Assembly: GCA_958450365.1 (NCBI GenBank)
Contig: CAUEEP010000881.1
Location: 310,001-374,000, forward strand
Direction of reading: 5' to 3'
Length of the DNA stretch: 64,000 bases
Source: Mesorhabditis belari
Lineage: Eukaryota > Nematoda > Chromadorea > Rhabditida > Rhabditidae
A program made the translations under genes and the position numbers. Shown in pieces: positions 20,846-31,527 of the stretch (the stretch's first letter is position 1; each line of letters begins with the position of its first letter). Under the pieces are notes generated by a model. The model ran no database searches. It was not told the origin of the DNA and saw nothing but the letters and a program-made list of their open reading frames with translations.

Positions 20846-21446
20846 TTTGGATATAAGCCAGCGTTGCTGAACTTATTGTTGTGAGAGAAGCTTTGAAAGC
20901 ATGTCTTTCGGTATTTAAAAATACGTTATCTTGCGCATATTTGGAATCTTTTTAAACGGATAATTTCTTATTTTTAAGAGCTTTTTTCTTGCTTTAAATG
21001 ACCGATTTCGAACATCAAGTTCGCGTCTGCTTGCTTTACGACTTAAAACTGGGCAAAACAGCCGCGGAATTTCATCGAGATTTGGTCAAAGCATTTGGGA
21101 ATGTATTGTCCGATGTATTTTCCGGAAAGAAAGCCAGATGTATTGTCCGAAAGCCGATGCCAAGCCTGATTTCAACGCTTTCGGAATGGTGATGAAAGTC
21201 TCGAGGATGATGAAAGTCTCGAGGATGATGAACACTCTCGTCGACCTCAAGCGGTAGACAACGATATTTTGAAGGCTGCAATCGAATCGGGTCCATGTCA
21301 AACGACGCGTGAACTTGCTCAACAGTTTCTATGTTCAAATTCTACTATTGATGAGCATCTCCACGCCCTTGGAAAGACGATCAGATGCGGGAAATGGCTT
21401 CCTCACGAGTTAAGCAGTGCAAACGCTCGTTTATATCCGAACAATT
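20838..21446 (+). mobile_element. Truncated mariner, DNA-binding half only
   Basis: Begins after TA with TTAGGTTGTTTGGATATAA. Its other end carries the matching inverted sequence (TTTATATCCGAACAA) but lacks the final CCTAA. Inside, from 20998, a frame starts MTDFEHQVRVCLLYDLKLGK, the first helix-turn-helix of mariner transposases. A second frame has QTTRELAQQFLCSNSTIDEH and LGKTIRCGKWLPHEL (second helix-turn-helix). The DDD catalytic domain is absent. An 18-bp unit (ESLEDD coding) is tandemly duplicated here but single in the mirror copy at 28.5-29.1 kb. Confidence 0.75.
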
Positions 21447-21479
21447 GAGAAATTCAGAAAATGTCGAATTAGTTGATAA

Positions 21480-22000
21480 TTAAAGAATATTCAGTTGAGT
21501 AGAGGGACAGGCCAAAGATATTGAGCCGAAGACCTAGACACAATTCTAGACGAATTCTAGTGTGAAAGGGGGGCGGCTAAAGTGAGTTCCAGAACAGACA
21601 TAGCATAAAAAGATAGATCGAAACTTCAATCCAAACACTGAGTAGTTTCCCAATCTTGTTCTTGCGTTGATACTTGATAAAAACTTTTGAAGGTGAAGGA
21701 GCTAAGAAGAATGCGAGGGGTTAGAGTGACTTCCAGAACAGCCACACATGATGTAAATTAGCTCAAAACTTTAATCTAACACTAAACAACTCCCTAATCT
21801 TGTACTCAAACTGATCCTCGAGGCAAAGTTTTGGAACGTGAAGGAGTTAAGAAGAGTTAGAGGGAGTATAAAGTGAGTTCCAGGACAGTCATATCCATGT
21901 GAGATGGATCGAAACTTCAAACTAAACATTGAGTAGTTTTCCAATCTTGTTCTTGAACTGATACTGGTACAAAGATTTTGAAGCAAGAAGTTGTCACTTT
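21480..22000 (-). repeat. ~145-bp tandem repeat, about three units
   Basis: Units are recognised by GAGTTCCAG(A/G)ACAG(C) at about 21580, 21728 and 21876 and by CAATCTTGTTCTTG between. Spacing is 148 bp. No coding potential; short frames are incidental. Minus orientation relative to the 23.5-24.3 kb array. Confidence 0.8.
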
Positions 22001-22085
22001 CATTGAATGATCTCTATTAAACGTTTGAATTTACTAATATAGTAATTTAAATAATTTAAATTTAACATTTTGGTAACCATTTCAG

Positions 22086-22730
22086 CAAGCTCATGTCCAG
22101 ATAATCGAACCGAATTTTGTTTGGCTGATTCAAAAGAGTGTTGAACTGTCAACATTATTGATTTGAACACTATATAATAATGGTATCAAAATAAAGGTAA
22201 AAAAAGTGATAAAAGAACCCGCTGTATTTAGGGAAAAGGTGGTCGATAAGGTATCCCCTAATATGTTCCTTATTTTTCTAAGCCCTGTCATCCAATGCTC
22301 AAACTGAGAGATTGCTTATTGCTTTGACGATAGATACATTCGCTTGAGTTCAATCAATAGGAGATGCATTCAGGAATGCCTTGAGATCAGAAGTGAGTTG
22401 AGGAATTGGTGTTATTGAAAAGAGCTGATAAAGACTCAGAAATATCTTGTCTAGTTTTTTGAAGTCTTCAATTTTAAAAAACCTCTAATTTCTGTTTAGC
22501 TCCATCACCAGATTCTGCCAATGGGCTTCTTCAAATAGAAGATTCTGTGCTCTCCGAAAAACCCGATTATTTTCCCATTGGAGCATTTCTTTGAGTCGTT
22601 GTGTTTATTGGGTTTTATTTGGCGATATCCTACTCGAAACGATGCAATCAGCGTCAAGCTTTACACAACAAAAACGTAGATTGTGTTCAAGAGTTGGTTG
22701 ATCTACATCATTATTCAATTTGATTATAAA
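22086..22730 (+). pseudogene. Type I membrane protein remnant
   Basis: After a CATTTCAG acceptor, a Cys-rich exon reads SSCPDNRTEFCLADSKEC, then TGA. A further exon after GTTTAG (22502) reads PSPDSANGLLQIEDSVLSEK and PDYFPIGAFL, then an in-frame TGA, then VVVFIGFYLAISYSKRCN (transmembrane segment plus basic stop-transfer) and a short tail ending DLHHYSI. The TGA sits at the entry of the membrane segment, so the protein cannot be anchored as it stands. Could be a pseudogene; family not recognised. Confidence 0.45.
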
Positions 22731-22739
22731 CTGTAAATT

Positions 22740-23540
22740 CTGATGTATGTATTTTTATTATCTAGCTTTTATATACAGAAGATTGTTTGAACATAATGAA
22801 GGTGCTGTTTAGATTTGAACATTTTAAAAGGAGGAAACAGGAGTAATAGTCAAGTCGATTGTTTCTACCGGCACTCTGGCGTCAGTGCCATCAAAGCCGA
22901 TCGAACGCAGTGTTTTCGTTTTTTTTCTGTTGAATCGGCAAGAAAAGAAGCTTCGAAATCGTCGAGTCACCCTAGATTTATCTTTTTCAAGATTAGCCCT
23001 GAAGACTACTCTGTGCGCTTTCATTTCCTCGAAAATTTCAATGGCTTTGGTCGGGAATAGAGGTCAAAATTTGTACATCTAAAATGAAGAGATTTATCTT
23101 CTCGTCAAATCCTCGATCACATAGCGACATTCTTCGTGCAATAGATGAATGTCGATGTGACTAGTATTCTATGAAATTATTGTATTCCTGCATATCTAAA
23201 GCAATTACCAAGAAATTCTCAATGATGAGCACTCCAGTGACACTCCAAGCAGAGACAAACATAGCCGGTAGATTGGCCACAAGTAGATCATTCGAAGTTC
23301 GAAGAAGAACTCATTTGAGGCAGATTATTTACCGAATCGTAGATCTCATCGATAATAAACTTGCTCACAACACTGGTAACCACAATCGTCGCAAGACGAA
23401 CCTAAAACAGCTTAACCTTAATCGTATCCGTGTTTTGGCAGTTCTGCAGCTTATCGTAAATTCAACAACCATAACATTCAATAAATGCTATACCACCAAA
23501 CAACCCCAAAAAAATTGAGGTTTTTCGTTGTTGGGTCAAA
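22740..23540. other. Possible receptor exons, weak
   Basis: Both strands have exon-like frames. On the minus strand a frame (about 23440-23330) reads VVTSVVSKFIIDEIYDS after an AT-rich stretch, another (about 23160-23100) HIDIHLLHEECRYVIEDLTRR, and another (23024-22824) RRFRSFFSCRFNRKK; together they could be a decayed membrane receptor. I cannot splice them convincingly. Confidence 0.2.
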
Positions 23541-24340
23541 GTTTGGAACTAACTTGTATCTTATCTTATTGCTGTCTGGAACTCATTCTAGCCGCTCTTA
23601 TTCTTCTCGACTCCTTTACCTTCAAAAGCTTTGTATCGAGTATCAGTTCGGGAGCAAGATTGGGAAGATATTCAGTGTTTTGCTTAAAGTTTTAATCCAT
23701 CTTATCATACAGTGTCCATTCTGGAACTCACTCTAGCACATTTCATTCTTCTCAACTCTTTTGCCTTTAAAACCCTCGTATCAAGTATCAGCTCTTCAAC
23801 AAGATTGGGACGTTGTTCAGTGCTAGATCAAAGCTTTGAGCTGATTTAAATAAAACATGGCTGTTCTGGAACTCACTCTAGCATCCTCTCATCTGTCTTT
23901 CTTCTTAATCATTAAGATCTTTGTATCAGTATCAGCTCCCGAACAAGATTGGGAAACTATTCAGTGTTCAGCTTGAAGTTCCGATCCATCTCATTATGCT
24001 ATGTCTGTCCTGGAAGCGACTTTAGCTCTGCTTTCATTTTTAACTCTTCTTGCTTCAAAATCTTTGTACCAGTATCAGTTCAAGAATAAGATTGGGAAAC
24101 TACTCAGTGTTTGGATTAAAGTTTTGATCCATCTCATATGGAGATGACTGTCCTGGAACTCACTTTATTCTCCCTCTAACTCTTCTTAACTCCTTCACGT
24201 TCCAAAACTTTGCCTCGAGGATCAGTTTGAGTACAAGATTGAGGAGTTGTTTAGTGTTCGATTAAAGTTTTGAGCTAATTTACATCAGGTATGACTGTTC
24301 TGGAAGTCACTCTAGTCCCTCACATTCTTCCTATTTTTTT
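23540..24340 (+). repeat. ~145-bp tandem repeat, about six units
   Basis: The motif TGG(A)ACTCACT(C)TAGC recurs at about 23578, 23720, 23869, 24009, 24153 and 24301, spacing 140-150 bp. Each unit also has CAAGATTGGGAAACTA and a TTCTTAACTCCTTCA-type block. Units alternate between a GATCCATCTCAT form and a GAGCTAATTTACATCA form. Confidence 0.85.
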
Positions 24341-24342
24341 TA

Positions 24343-24465
24343 GGAATTACATTGTGGCTCATTGGTGTGCTCGCTTTTTGCAAACCGTGCAAGCGACCAC
24401 CAGGAGCCACTAGAAATTCTGAGAAAAATCGCGCTGAACTGACTTTTTTTTGGAACCCCCTGTAG
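24343..24465 (+). CDS. Exon for membrane segment and cytoplasmic tail
   Basis: After a TTTTTTTAG acceptor the frame reads ITLWLIGVLAFCKPCKRPPG, then a charged tail ending FFWNPL before TAG. A hydrophobic run followed by basic residues is the signature of a type I membrane protein's last exon. It is not linked to other exons with certainty; the 145-bp array lies directly upstream. Family unknown. Confidence 0.4.
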   Translation, partial: GITLWLIGVLAFCKPCKRPPGATRNSEKNRAELTFFWNPL

Positions 24466-24497
24466 AGTTCCGTTATAAAGAGAGTCGACTGTATTTA

Positions 24498-25755
24498 TTA
24501 GGTTGGTAAAAAAGAAATGAGCGTCGTGTTTGTTGATTTGTATTTTATTCACAGTAAAAGATTTCTTAAAATAGTTTATTCTATTGGAAAGGGCGTGTTC
24601 TTGCGCATCGTTTGATATATAATTTGTCTATGTTTACTTTGTTTTTTTACAAGAAAGAGTGTTTAGAAAATGTCAAACCAAAAATTTCGCTTGCGGGCCT
24701 GCTTTTGGTATGAATTTAAGCAAGGCAAATCGGCTGCTGAAGCTCATCGCGCTCTATCTCAAGTGTTTGACGAAGATGCTCTATCCGAAAGTCAGTGTAA
24801 ACGATGGTTCCAGCGCTTCCGAGACGGGGACGAAAGCTTGGAAGACCAAAAACACGGGAGTCGACCTCAAATCATCGACAACGACGCATTGAAGGAAGCC
24901 ATTGAGTCGGATCCACGCCAAACCACTCGCGACTTGGCAGAACAGTTTGGCTGCACTCATGTCACCATTGAGAACCATCTGCATGGCATGGGCAAGACGA
25001 ATAGATGCGGAAAATGGGTACCGCATAAGCTATCCGACGCAAACAAGGCGACAATCGCCGGAATTTGCACTCACCGCGCCAAGAACAGTGGGTTTTTAGA
25101 CTCCATTGTTACGTCGGATGAGAAGTGGATTTAATACGACAACACAGCAAGAAAGCGGAAGTGGTCGGACCCAAGTGAAGCTCCAAAACCGGACATCCAC
25201 GGAAAAAAGGTGATGCTTTGTGTTTGGTGGAACAGTAAAGGCCTGGGGTACTTTGAGGTTCTGGATTCGGGTCCAACAGTTACGGCGAACCTCTACCAAG
25301 GCCAATTGGGCCGCGTGGACCAGGCGCTGCGACGTCAAGGTGTGGATACGGCGTCGACAAAATTCCTCCACGACAACGCTCGGCCGCATGTCGCAAAAAT
25401 CACCCAGTAGAAAATTGAAGAAATGGGCTGGGAAGTCCTGCCTTATCCGCCATACAGCCCAGACTTGGCGCCTTTCGACTACCATCTGTTCCGATCAATG
25501 CACCATTCCTTGGCCGAGAAAAAGTTCAAGAATCGCGACGAGGTCCAAATTTGGGTGTCCAACTTCTTCGAGTCGCAGCCGGTCGAGTCCTTCAAGAAGG
25601 GCATCCATTCTCTGCGTGAACTTTGGCGACAAGTCATTTATGCAGATGGCGAACACCTTTTGGATTAATGTATTGTTATCTTGTTTTTACAAGATAACGA
25701 AAACGCGAAAACGAAAATTTTAACGAAAACGCGCATTTCTTTTTTACCAACCTAA
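24498..25755 (+). mobile_element. Nearly intact mariner transposon
   Basis: 1258 bp, bounded by TA target duplications (24496-24497 and 25756-25757). Inverted ends TTAGGTTGGTAAAAAAGAAA and their complement match over about 25 bp with few differences. Length and content are those of a full mariner. It lies in the spacer of inverted duplication 1, so it is not itself duplicated. Confidence 0.95.
24670..25668 (+). pseudogene. Mariner transposase with two nonsense codons
   Basis: 332 codons in one frame, starting MSNQKFRLRACFWYEFKQGK. It has two helix-turn-helix segments (residues about 1-110) and the DD34D catalytic acids: TSDEKW (first Asp), FLHDNARPH (second), YSPDLAPFDYHLF (third). Only two defects: TAA at 25132-25134, just after EKWI, and TAG at 25408-25410, after KITQ. 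Both are single-base changes from plausible sense codons. No frameshift, so loss of function is recent. Product would cut and paste its own element at TA. Confidence 0.92.
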
Positions 25756-26450
25756 TATGATGGTAAGATGTCAATGGCTCAATCTCTCCACAGTATTTAT
25801 TTTACTCATTGGAAAAGTTGTTTCCTCATAATGCCAGACACTTTCAGCTTATTCGACGTCGGTGGTTCTAATTTGTGCTTGGACCAACAAGGAAACCTGC
25901 GAGGAGCGTGGCCCGAAGGGAAGTCCGTCGAATGAAATTATTCTTCTTCTCTTCTCTCAATTTTCTTTTAGTTTTTAAAAAAAAAAGCTTGTTGTGTGGC
26001 TTTTGGGTTTGGGGTTTTGCCTTCGTTCTTTTTGGATTTGATGTTTCTCTTTACGCGCACGCTGTTTTTGTAATGGGTATCGTTGCTTTTTTTTGTTCGG
26101 TATCAATAAGCCATAAAATTATAAATCCGATTTACTTTAAACTGCCCATAAAGTTTTAAATCCTGTTTAGATAGCTGGTCTAACATTATAGAAAGGATTT
26201 ACTAACAAAATAAGCAGGTTATTCAAAAAAGCACCGATAGCAGTCTTCAAGTTTGAGTCAAATTGAAATTTTTTAGAAAATTTATTGCACAACTAAAATA
26301 TATGATCACTCAGATCGAATCTTGCACACATAGCGAGCGAAATATCTATCCGAGTTGTTTGGCTCCCATTCTGCTCTACCACATGAGCGATCGTTTCGGA
26401 GCTGAAAAATCATTTTTTGAAACTCTTTTATTAGGTAATCGCAAATAAAT
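25756..26450. other. No supported gene
   Basis: A plus-strand exon-like piece (about 25855-25935) reads VVLICAWTNKETCEERGPKG before a hydrophobic frame; it might be a lectin-type or membrane exon but cannot be placed. The rest is AT-rich. Confidence 0.2.
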
Positions 26451-26451
26451 C

Positions 26452-27601
26452 TCAAGGACCCACCAGCCATTGATATCCAAGTCCCATCGGATAGACACCG
26501 ATTCCCAAATAGTCAACCGGTGTCCCATCACTCCACCATCCATCATTGATGGCTCCCTTCGAATACAATCCACTCCATACCATCAAATAGGCACACGGAT
26601 TGCCATTGTTGACAACAACGTTTGTCATGTTACCCACATAGGAGCTGATCAAATCTGAAACAAAATTAGTGGCAGCTATTTGTGAAATTTTCTAGCACTG
26701 ATGATTCAAATCTGAGTAAAACGGGATTCTCTCTTGACCTCTTACCATAAACAAAATCGTCCTCTTCTTCTGAATGAATTGATACGAGCTGTGCGCTCAT
26801 CTTTTTACACCCTTCATCAGCGAGTTGATAGTCGACCAGCTTCCAGTAGCCTTGATCATAGGTGAAATCCTGATAGAAGCGTTCTTTCTTTTCAACGAGA
26901 AATCCTCACTCTTAGCCAGTAACAGGAATCCGTTCCATCAAAATATTGCCATCCTTGTGGACACCTTTTGTCAGTGGTTGCTAAATGAAATGGATTTTTA
27001 AAGTTAAAGTTTTCGATACTACAATCATACTAGCAAAATGATGGTCTTGCTTGTTTACAATCAGCCGTTTTCCAGAGACCAGATGATTGATCCATCACAA
27101 CACACGAAAACGAGCGATCGGTTGTGTCTGGCTGACCTGAAAGACTTGAGAAAAATGCAAAAGACATTTATTTTGCTTGCCAACCTTTAGCCCATGCTTG
27201 ATACAGCAACGGCGATCCATCCGAATAAACCCATTGACCGCCCGGTCCTTTCTCTACTCCAATGTATGAGTCAGAAAAATCTAAAGTGAACTGAAACCAA
27301 GTAAAAAACAGAAATCACTTGAATCTGTCAACTTCTTCGAAACAAAGTTGTTCTCAAAAGTTGTCGTGATCTTGGCCAATTCTGAGTTGAGAACCTGACA
27401 GCCATACTTGGCCGTTGACTGGGTTTGCACTAAAAACATAAATTGGAGATGAGTTTTCAAATCCCACGTGTCACCACAGAATAAACACATCGATTCTCTC
27501 CTGGGATTTGGTCGGAGGATTTTGGACAATAATAGGCCAAGGCATTGACAAAAAAAATAAATAAACAGAAGAAAAGCTCTCATTTTTTCAGTGAACAAAA
27601 A
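26452..27601 (-). pseudogene. Two-domain C-type lectin gene, broken
   Basis: Minus strand. Start with a signal peptide (MRAFLLFIYF) at 27583. CTLD 1 exons: YYCPKSSDQIPGENRCVYSV; TQSTAKYGCQVLNSELAKIT; DSYIGVEKGPGGQWVYSDGS with LLYQAWAKG; SCVVMDQSSGLWKTADC. CTLD 2: KRCPQGWQYFDGTDSCYW; EGCKKMSAQLVSIHSEEEDD; NGNPCAYLMVWSGLYSKG with WWSDGTPVDYLG. Defects: the signal peptide joins CTLD 1 only if one T of a T8 run is removed; a TAG follows PSFC near 27010; the frame changes after SCYW (about 26910). CTLDs are secreted carbohydrate- or ligand-binding folds, often immune effectors in nematodes. The homopolymer shift might be a sequencing error, the others less likely. Confidence 0.75.
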
Positions 27602-27781
27602 CACTTCCCAATGTAAGGTTTTTTATCTCTTTCCGCCGCGATTTCCGTCGAGATAAAACACGGAGTGGTGTCAACGATTCGGAACTCAAAGTATGAGCAA
27701 TTGCAAGTATGAAATGGGTTGTTTTTTGCTTCATTTTTTCAGAGTTGCTAACATAATTCTCATAAAAATGTTTTATTTACA

Positions 27782-27890
27782 GCAATGAAAAATGGTTGGA
27801 GGCGTTTACGAGCAACCACAGCAATTCTTCACCCAAGCCCAGTAGACATCGGTGCGAGAATCCGAGCAGCCGTAGGGACTTGAAAGGTGT
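27782..27890 (+). CDS. Unknown exon at the edge of the right arm
   Basis: Between a TTTACAG acceptor and a GGTGTTTTT donor, the frame reads NEKWLEAFTSNHSNSSPKPS and RHRCENPSSRRDLK. It ends 10 bases before the inner edge of the inverted duplication. Partner exons not identified; it could have been cut by the duplication. Confidence 0.3.
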
Positions 27891-27984
27891 TTTTATTTGT
27901 AAATGTTAAATTTAAATTATTTAGATTACTAGAAGTTAGTAAATTCAAACGTTTAATAGAGATCATTCAATGAAAGTGACAACT

Positions 27985-28445
27985 TCTTGCTTCAAAATCT
28001 TTGTACCAGTATCAGTTCAAGAACAAGATTGGAAAACTACTCAGTGTTTGGATTGAAGTTTCGATCCATCTCATATGGATATGACTGTCCTGGAACTCAC
28101 TTTATACTCCCTCTAACTCTTCTTAACTCCTTCACGTTCCAAAACTTTGCCTCGAGGATCAGTTTGAGTACAAGATTAGGGCGTTGTTTAGTGTTAGATT
28201 AAAGTTTTGAGCTAATTTACATCATGTGTGGCTGTTCTGGAAGTCGCTCTAACCCCTCGCATTCTTCTTAGCTCCTTCACCTTCAAAAGCTTTTTATCAA
28301 GTATCAACGCAAGAACAAGATTGGGAAACTACTCAGTGTTTGGATTGAAGTTTCGATCCATCTTTTTATGCTATGTCTGTTCTGGAACTCACTTTAGCCC
28401 CCCCCCCTTTCACACTAGAATTCGTCTAGAATTGTGTCTAGGTCT
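27985..28445 (+). repeat. ~145-bp tandem repeat, about three units
   Basis: Mirror of the 21.48-22.00 kb array, with CTGGAACTCACT / CTGGAAGTCGCT motifs about 148 bp apart. Ends in a run of C residues (28398-28406). Confidence 0.8.
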
Positions 28446-28479
28446 TCGGCTCAATATCTTTGGCCTATCCCTCTAAGCA

Positions 28480-29107
28480 ACTGAATATTCTTTAATTATC
28501 AACTAATTCGACATTTTCTCAATTTCTCAATTGTTCGGATATAAACGAGCGTTTGCACTGCTTAACTCGTGAGGAAGCCATTTCCCGCATCTGATCGTCT
28601 TTCCAATGGCGTGGAGATGCTCATCAATAGTAGAATTTGAACATAGAAACTGTTGAGCAAGTTCACGCGTCGTTTGACATGGACCTGATTCGATTGCAGC
28701 CTTCAAAATATCGTTGTCTACCGCTTGAGGTCGACGAGAGTGTTCATCATCCTCGAGACTTTCATCACCATTCCGAAAGCGTTGAAATCAGGCTCGGCAT
28801 CGGCTTTCGGACAATACATCTGGCTCTCTTTCGGACAATACATTCCCAAATGCTTTGACCAAATCTCGATGAAATTCCGCGGCTGTTTTGCCCAGTTTTA
28901 AGTCGTAAAGCAAGCAGACGCGAACTTGATGTTCGAAATCGGTCATTTAAAGCAAGAAAAAAGCTCTTAAAAATAAGAAATTATCCGTTTAAAAAGATTC
29001 CAAATATGCGCAAGATAACGTATTTTTAAATACCGAAAGACATGCTTTCAAAGCTTCTCTCACAACAATAAGTTCAGCAACGCTGGCTTATATCCAAACA
29101 ACCTAAT
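28480..29107 (-). mobile_element. Truncated mariner, mirror copy
   Basis: Same element as 20838-21446. The good end (CCAAACAACCTAATA) lies at 29090-29107. It retains the two helix-turn-helix regions and no catalytic domain. One copy of the 18-bp unit instead of two. Being at the same place in both arms, it was inserted before the duplication. Confidence 0.75.
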
Positions 29108-29109
29108 AT

Positions 29110-29600
29110 TTTCCTTTTCAACAGTCGAGCTGTCTCATGCAATCGATGATTTTCAACGACACATACAGCACAAATCTAAACAACGGTTAGGTTTTTATCA
29201 AAAATAGGCCGACTTTCGAAGTGCAATTGATGCAATAGTACATTTTGTCTATGCTGGCCTGCAAAATGTCAAAATTTAGTTAATCAAATCAAAAGCTTTA
29301 CGGTGTCCTCGCAACCATCACAAACAAGATGTCCTTTAATCTGACGTGTAACATCTGGCAACTCATCCAAGAAATCTAAAAAGTGTATTTCTCTTTGAAA
29401 AAAACCAATTATAACAAAACCTTGAAATCGATCTTTTTGTTCTGCATTGACATAAGTTTCCCTGTTACAGGACGGGTAAAAATATTTGTACGGCCAGTCT
29501 TCTTTCCAACCGTCATTGTTTCCCCACGTTGGCGCGAAACAAGGCAAAACATCCTTTTTTATAGGAAAAAATAAAATCTATAGCAAAGACATTTTCGCGC
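29110..29600 (-). pseudogene. Decayed RING/B-box paralogue, mirror copy
   Basis: Same exons as at 20.34-20.85 kb: NNDGWKEDWPYKYFYPSC, DFLDELPDVTRQIKGHLVC, DGCEDT, ASIDKMYYCINC and the last B-box exon next to the mariner end. The first Cys of the final RING CxxC is missing here too. Confidence 0.6.
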
Positions 29601-29956
29601 GGACCTATAGCCCCGGAAACCGAGCTGCTGGACTAGCGAATTACAGAGAACGAACCAAAAATTTAACGGCCATTTTTACATAACCACCTAACAAAACTCA
29701 GCAAGTTATAATATCTTTTGTCAAACCCCCAAGATACTTAATTAAACAAAACCTGACTTTTAAAGAGAAACCGCTACAGCAAGACACCAATCATATACCA
29801 TTTAACCGGCACTTCTATGCCAAAATATTTATCGCACCGATAAAATCAATGTGATCGAAGTAACACAAAATAATATTGAAAAGTGAGACAGCTTCGTACA
29901 GGCAGAAAATAATACAGATTCAAATTTGCAAAATCAAGATAAAACACATCGCACTC

Positions 29957-31527
29957 CTAAAATCCATCTTCAAGTCCTTGATAGTCATCTTTGTCAATTG
30001 CTTCAGTCAATATCTAAAACTTGAAAGGGTGAGTCACAAAACTTTTAAACTAACCTTGACCTTCGTCTCATATCGACGCAAATCAGGTATGAGTTTCTCC
30101 GAAATCGTCTCAAAGTCCTTTCTCAGCTTCCTAAACCGGATTATTAAGGATTCAAAGACAAAAACTTACGCGCATTTTTCAAGTGTCTGCTTTGCTTCTC
30201 CAAATGTCGAAATGTTCTTACAGTCTTCTTCTTTCGAAGTCAATTTCTAAAAAAAGCTGCATATTAACATAATTCGAAATACGTATACCGTTTCAAAAGC
30301 CTTCAGAGGCTTCAAAATATTCTCGTGCATCCCTGCAAACAAATCATTGTACGTTTTCACCACATTGACCGTATCTTTCTGTTGAGCCTCGGACATTTCA
30401 CAAAGCTAGATACATCATTTTTTATTTGCTAACTTTAAATTCACTGCTTTCTTCCAAAGTCGCGTTTTCTCATGAGATAGATGCTCCTCAATAAGGCAAT
30501 CTGGACAAATCTAAACAGGAAAACTATTTGTCAATTAACCCACTAACCTTCAAATCGCATTTATTACAGTGATACATCTTGTCAATACTGCGCTGGAAGT
30601 TGACTTTATTAATTTAATCTTTCAAACTATACCGTCTCCTTGCAATCATCACAAACACGAGGATTCCTCAGTCCTTCCATTTGACGTGTCATCATTGGCA
30701 ATTCATTCAAGAAATCTAACAGATGAAAGTGCCTTTAAATTATAGCAATTACCTTGAAATCGATCAACCAGCACCTCATCATCGAAAACGGTATCTTCGT
30801 TACAAATTGAGCAAGTAAACTGGTGGGGCCATTCCTTTGTTTCCGCATCCGTGTTTGGCGTGCGATTCTTCAGATAACATTCCGTACAGATAAGGTGATT
30901 GCAATAGAGTGAAAGCGATTTCTTTCCGTCAACTTGATTCGAATCTAAATTAAATATAAATGTTCAACCAAAATGAATACTTTATTCCCCAAATAAAAAC
31001 TGAAACACTTACATTCATCATGGCAAATTGGACATTCGGGAATTTTGAAGGGCTAAACGAAACTGATCTACATAAAGAGCAAGAAAGACCTTGACAAGCA
31101 AATAACCATCTCCCAAAGGTGAAAGTGTCAAGGAATCTTCTTGTGATAGAACATCTAAATCGGAAATACAAGTAAATAATATTTTTTTATTTTTCAAAAG
31201 CTGCGCCGTGCACACTTCAAACAAAAGAAATTCACTAACCAATAAGGTAAAATGCAAAATTGGGATTGTCAAAGCAATCTTCCCGAACACATCGATGTTT
31301 CCCCTCCTCATTCTCCAACCGCATCACCTTCTCGAAACATTCGTGACACATCGCCAATCCGCAGTATAAATGTCGTGGTGATCGAGCCTCGTTGGCCTTT
31401 CGAGCAACTGAAAGTAACAAATTAACACAGTGCACTTAGGCATGTAGTATTCCATAGAATTAAATAAAACGCATAACTTACAAGGCAACTTGCAGACAAC
31501 GCAGTTGAGAGACTGAAAGACTTTCAT
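29957..31527 (-). CDS. Double zinc-finger RING/B-box/coiled-coil protein, copy D
   Basis: Complete mirror partner of gene C with the same exon plan and a TTTCAG|GAAATG start. Finger 1: LNCVVCKLP, PRHLYCGLAMCHEC, HRCVREDC (again Leu for the zinc-binding His). RING 2: PECPICHDE, CNHLICTEC, CSIC. B-box-like: VCDDC, CNKC, ICPDC, HLSHE. Helical C-terminus ends EDGF, TAG at 29957. I checked each splice joint and found no stop or shift. Together with C it shows that two functional-looking copies face each other tail to tail, 10 kb apart. Confidence 0.85.

Larger units (their letters stand above)
17892..22070. repeat. Inverted duplication 1, left arm
   Basis: Reverse-complement match to 27901-32015. 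The inner edge is sharp: both arms share sequence up to TTAACATTT (22070) and its complement AAATGTTAA (27901), after which they differ. The outer edge is blurred by rearrangement near 17.5-17.9 kb. The arm holds gene C, a B-box relic, a truncated mariner and three 145-bp units. Confidence 0.85.
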
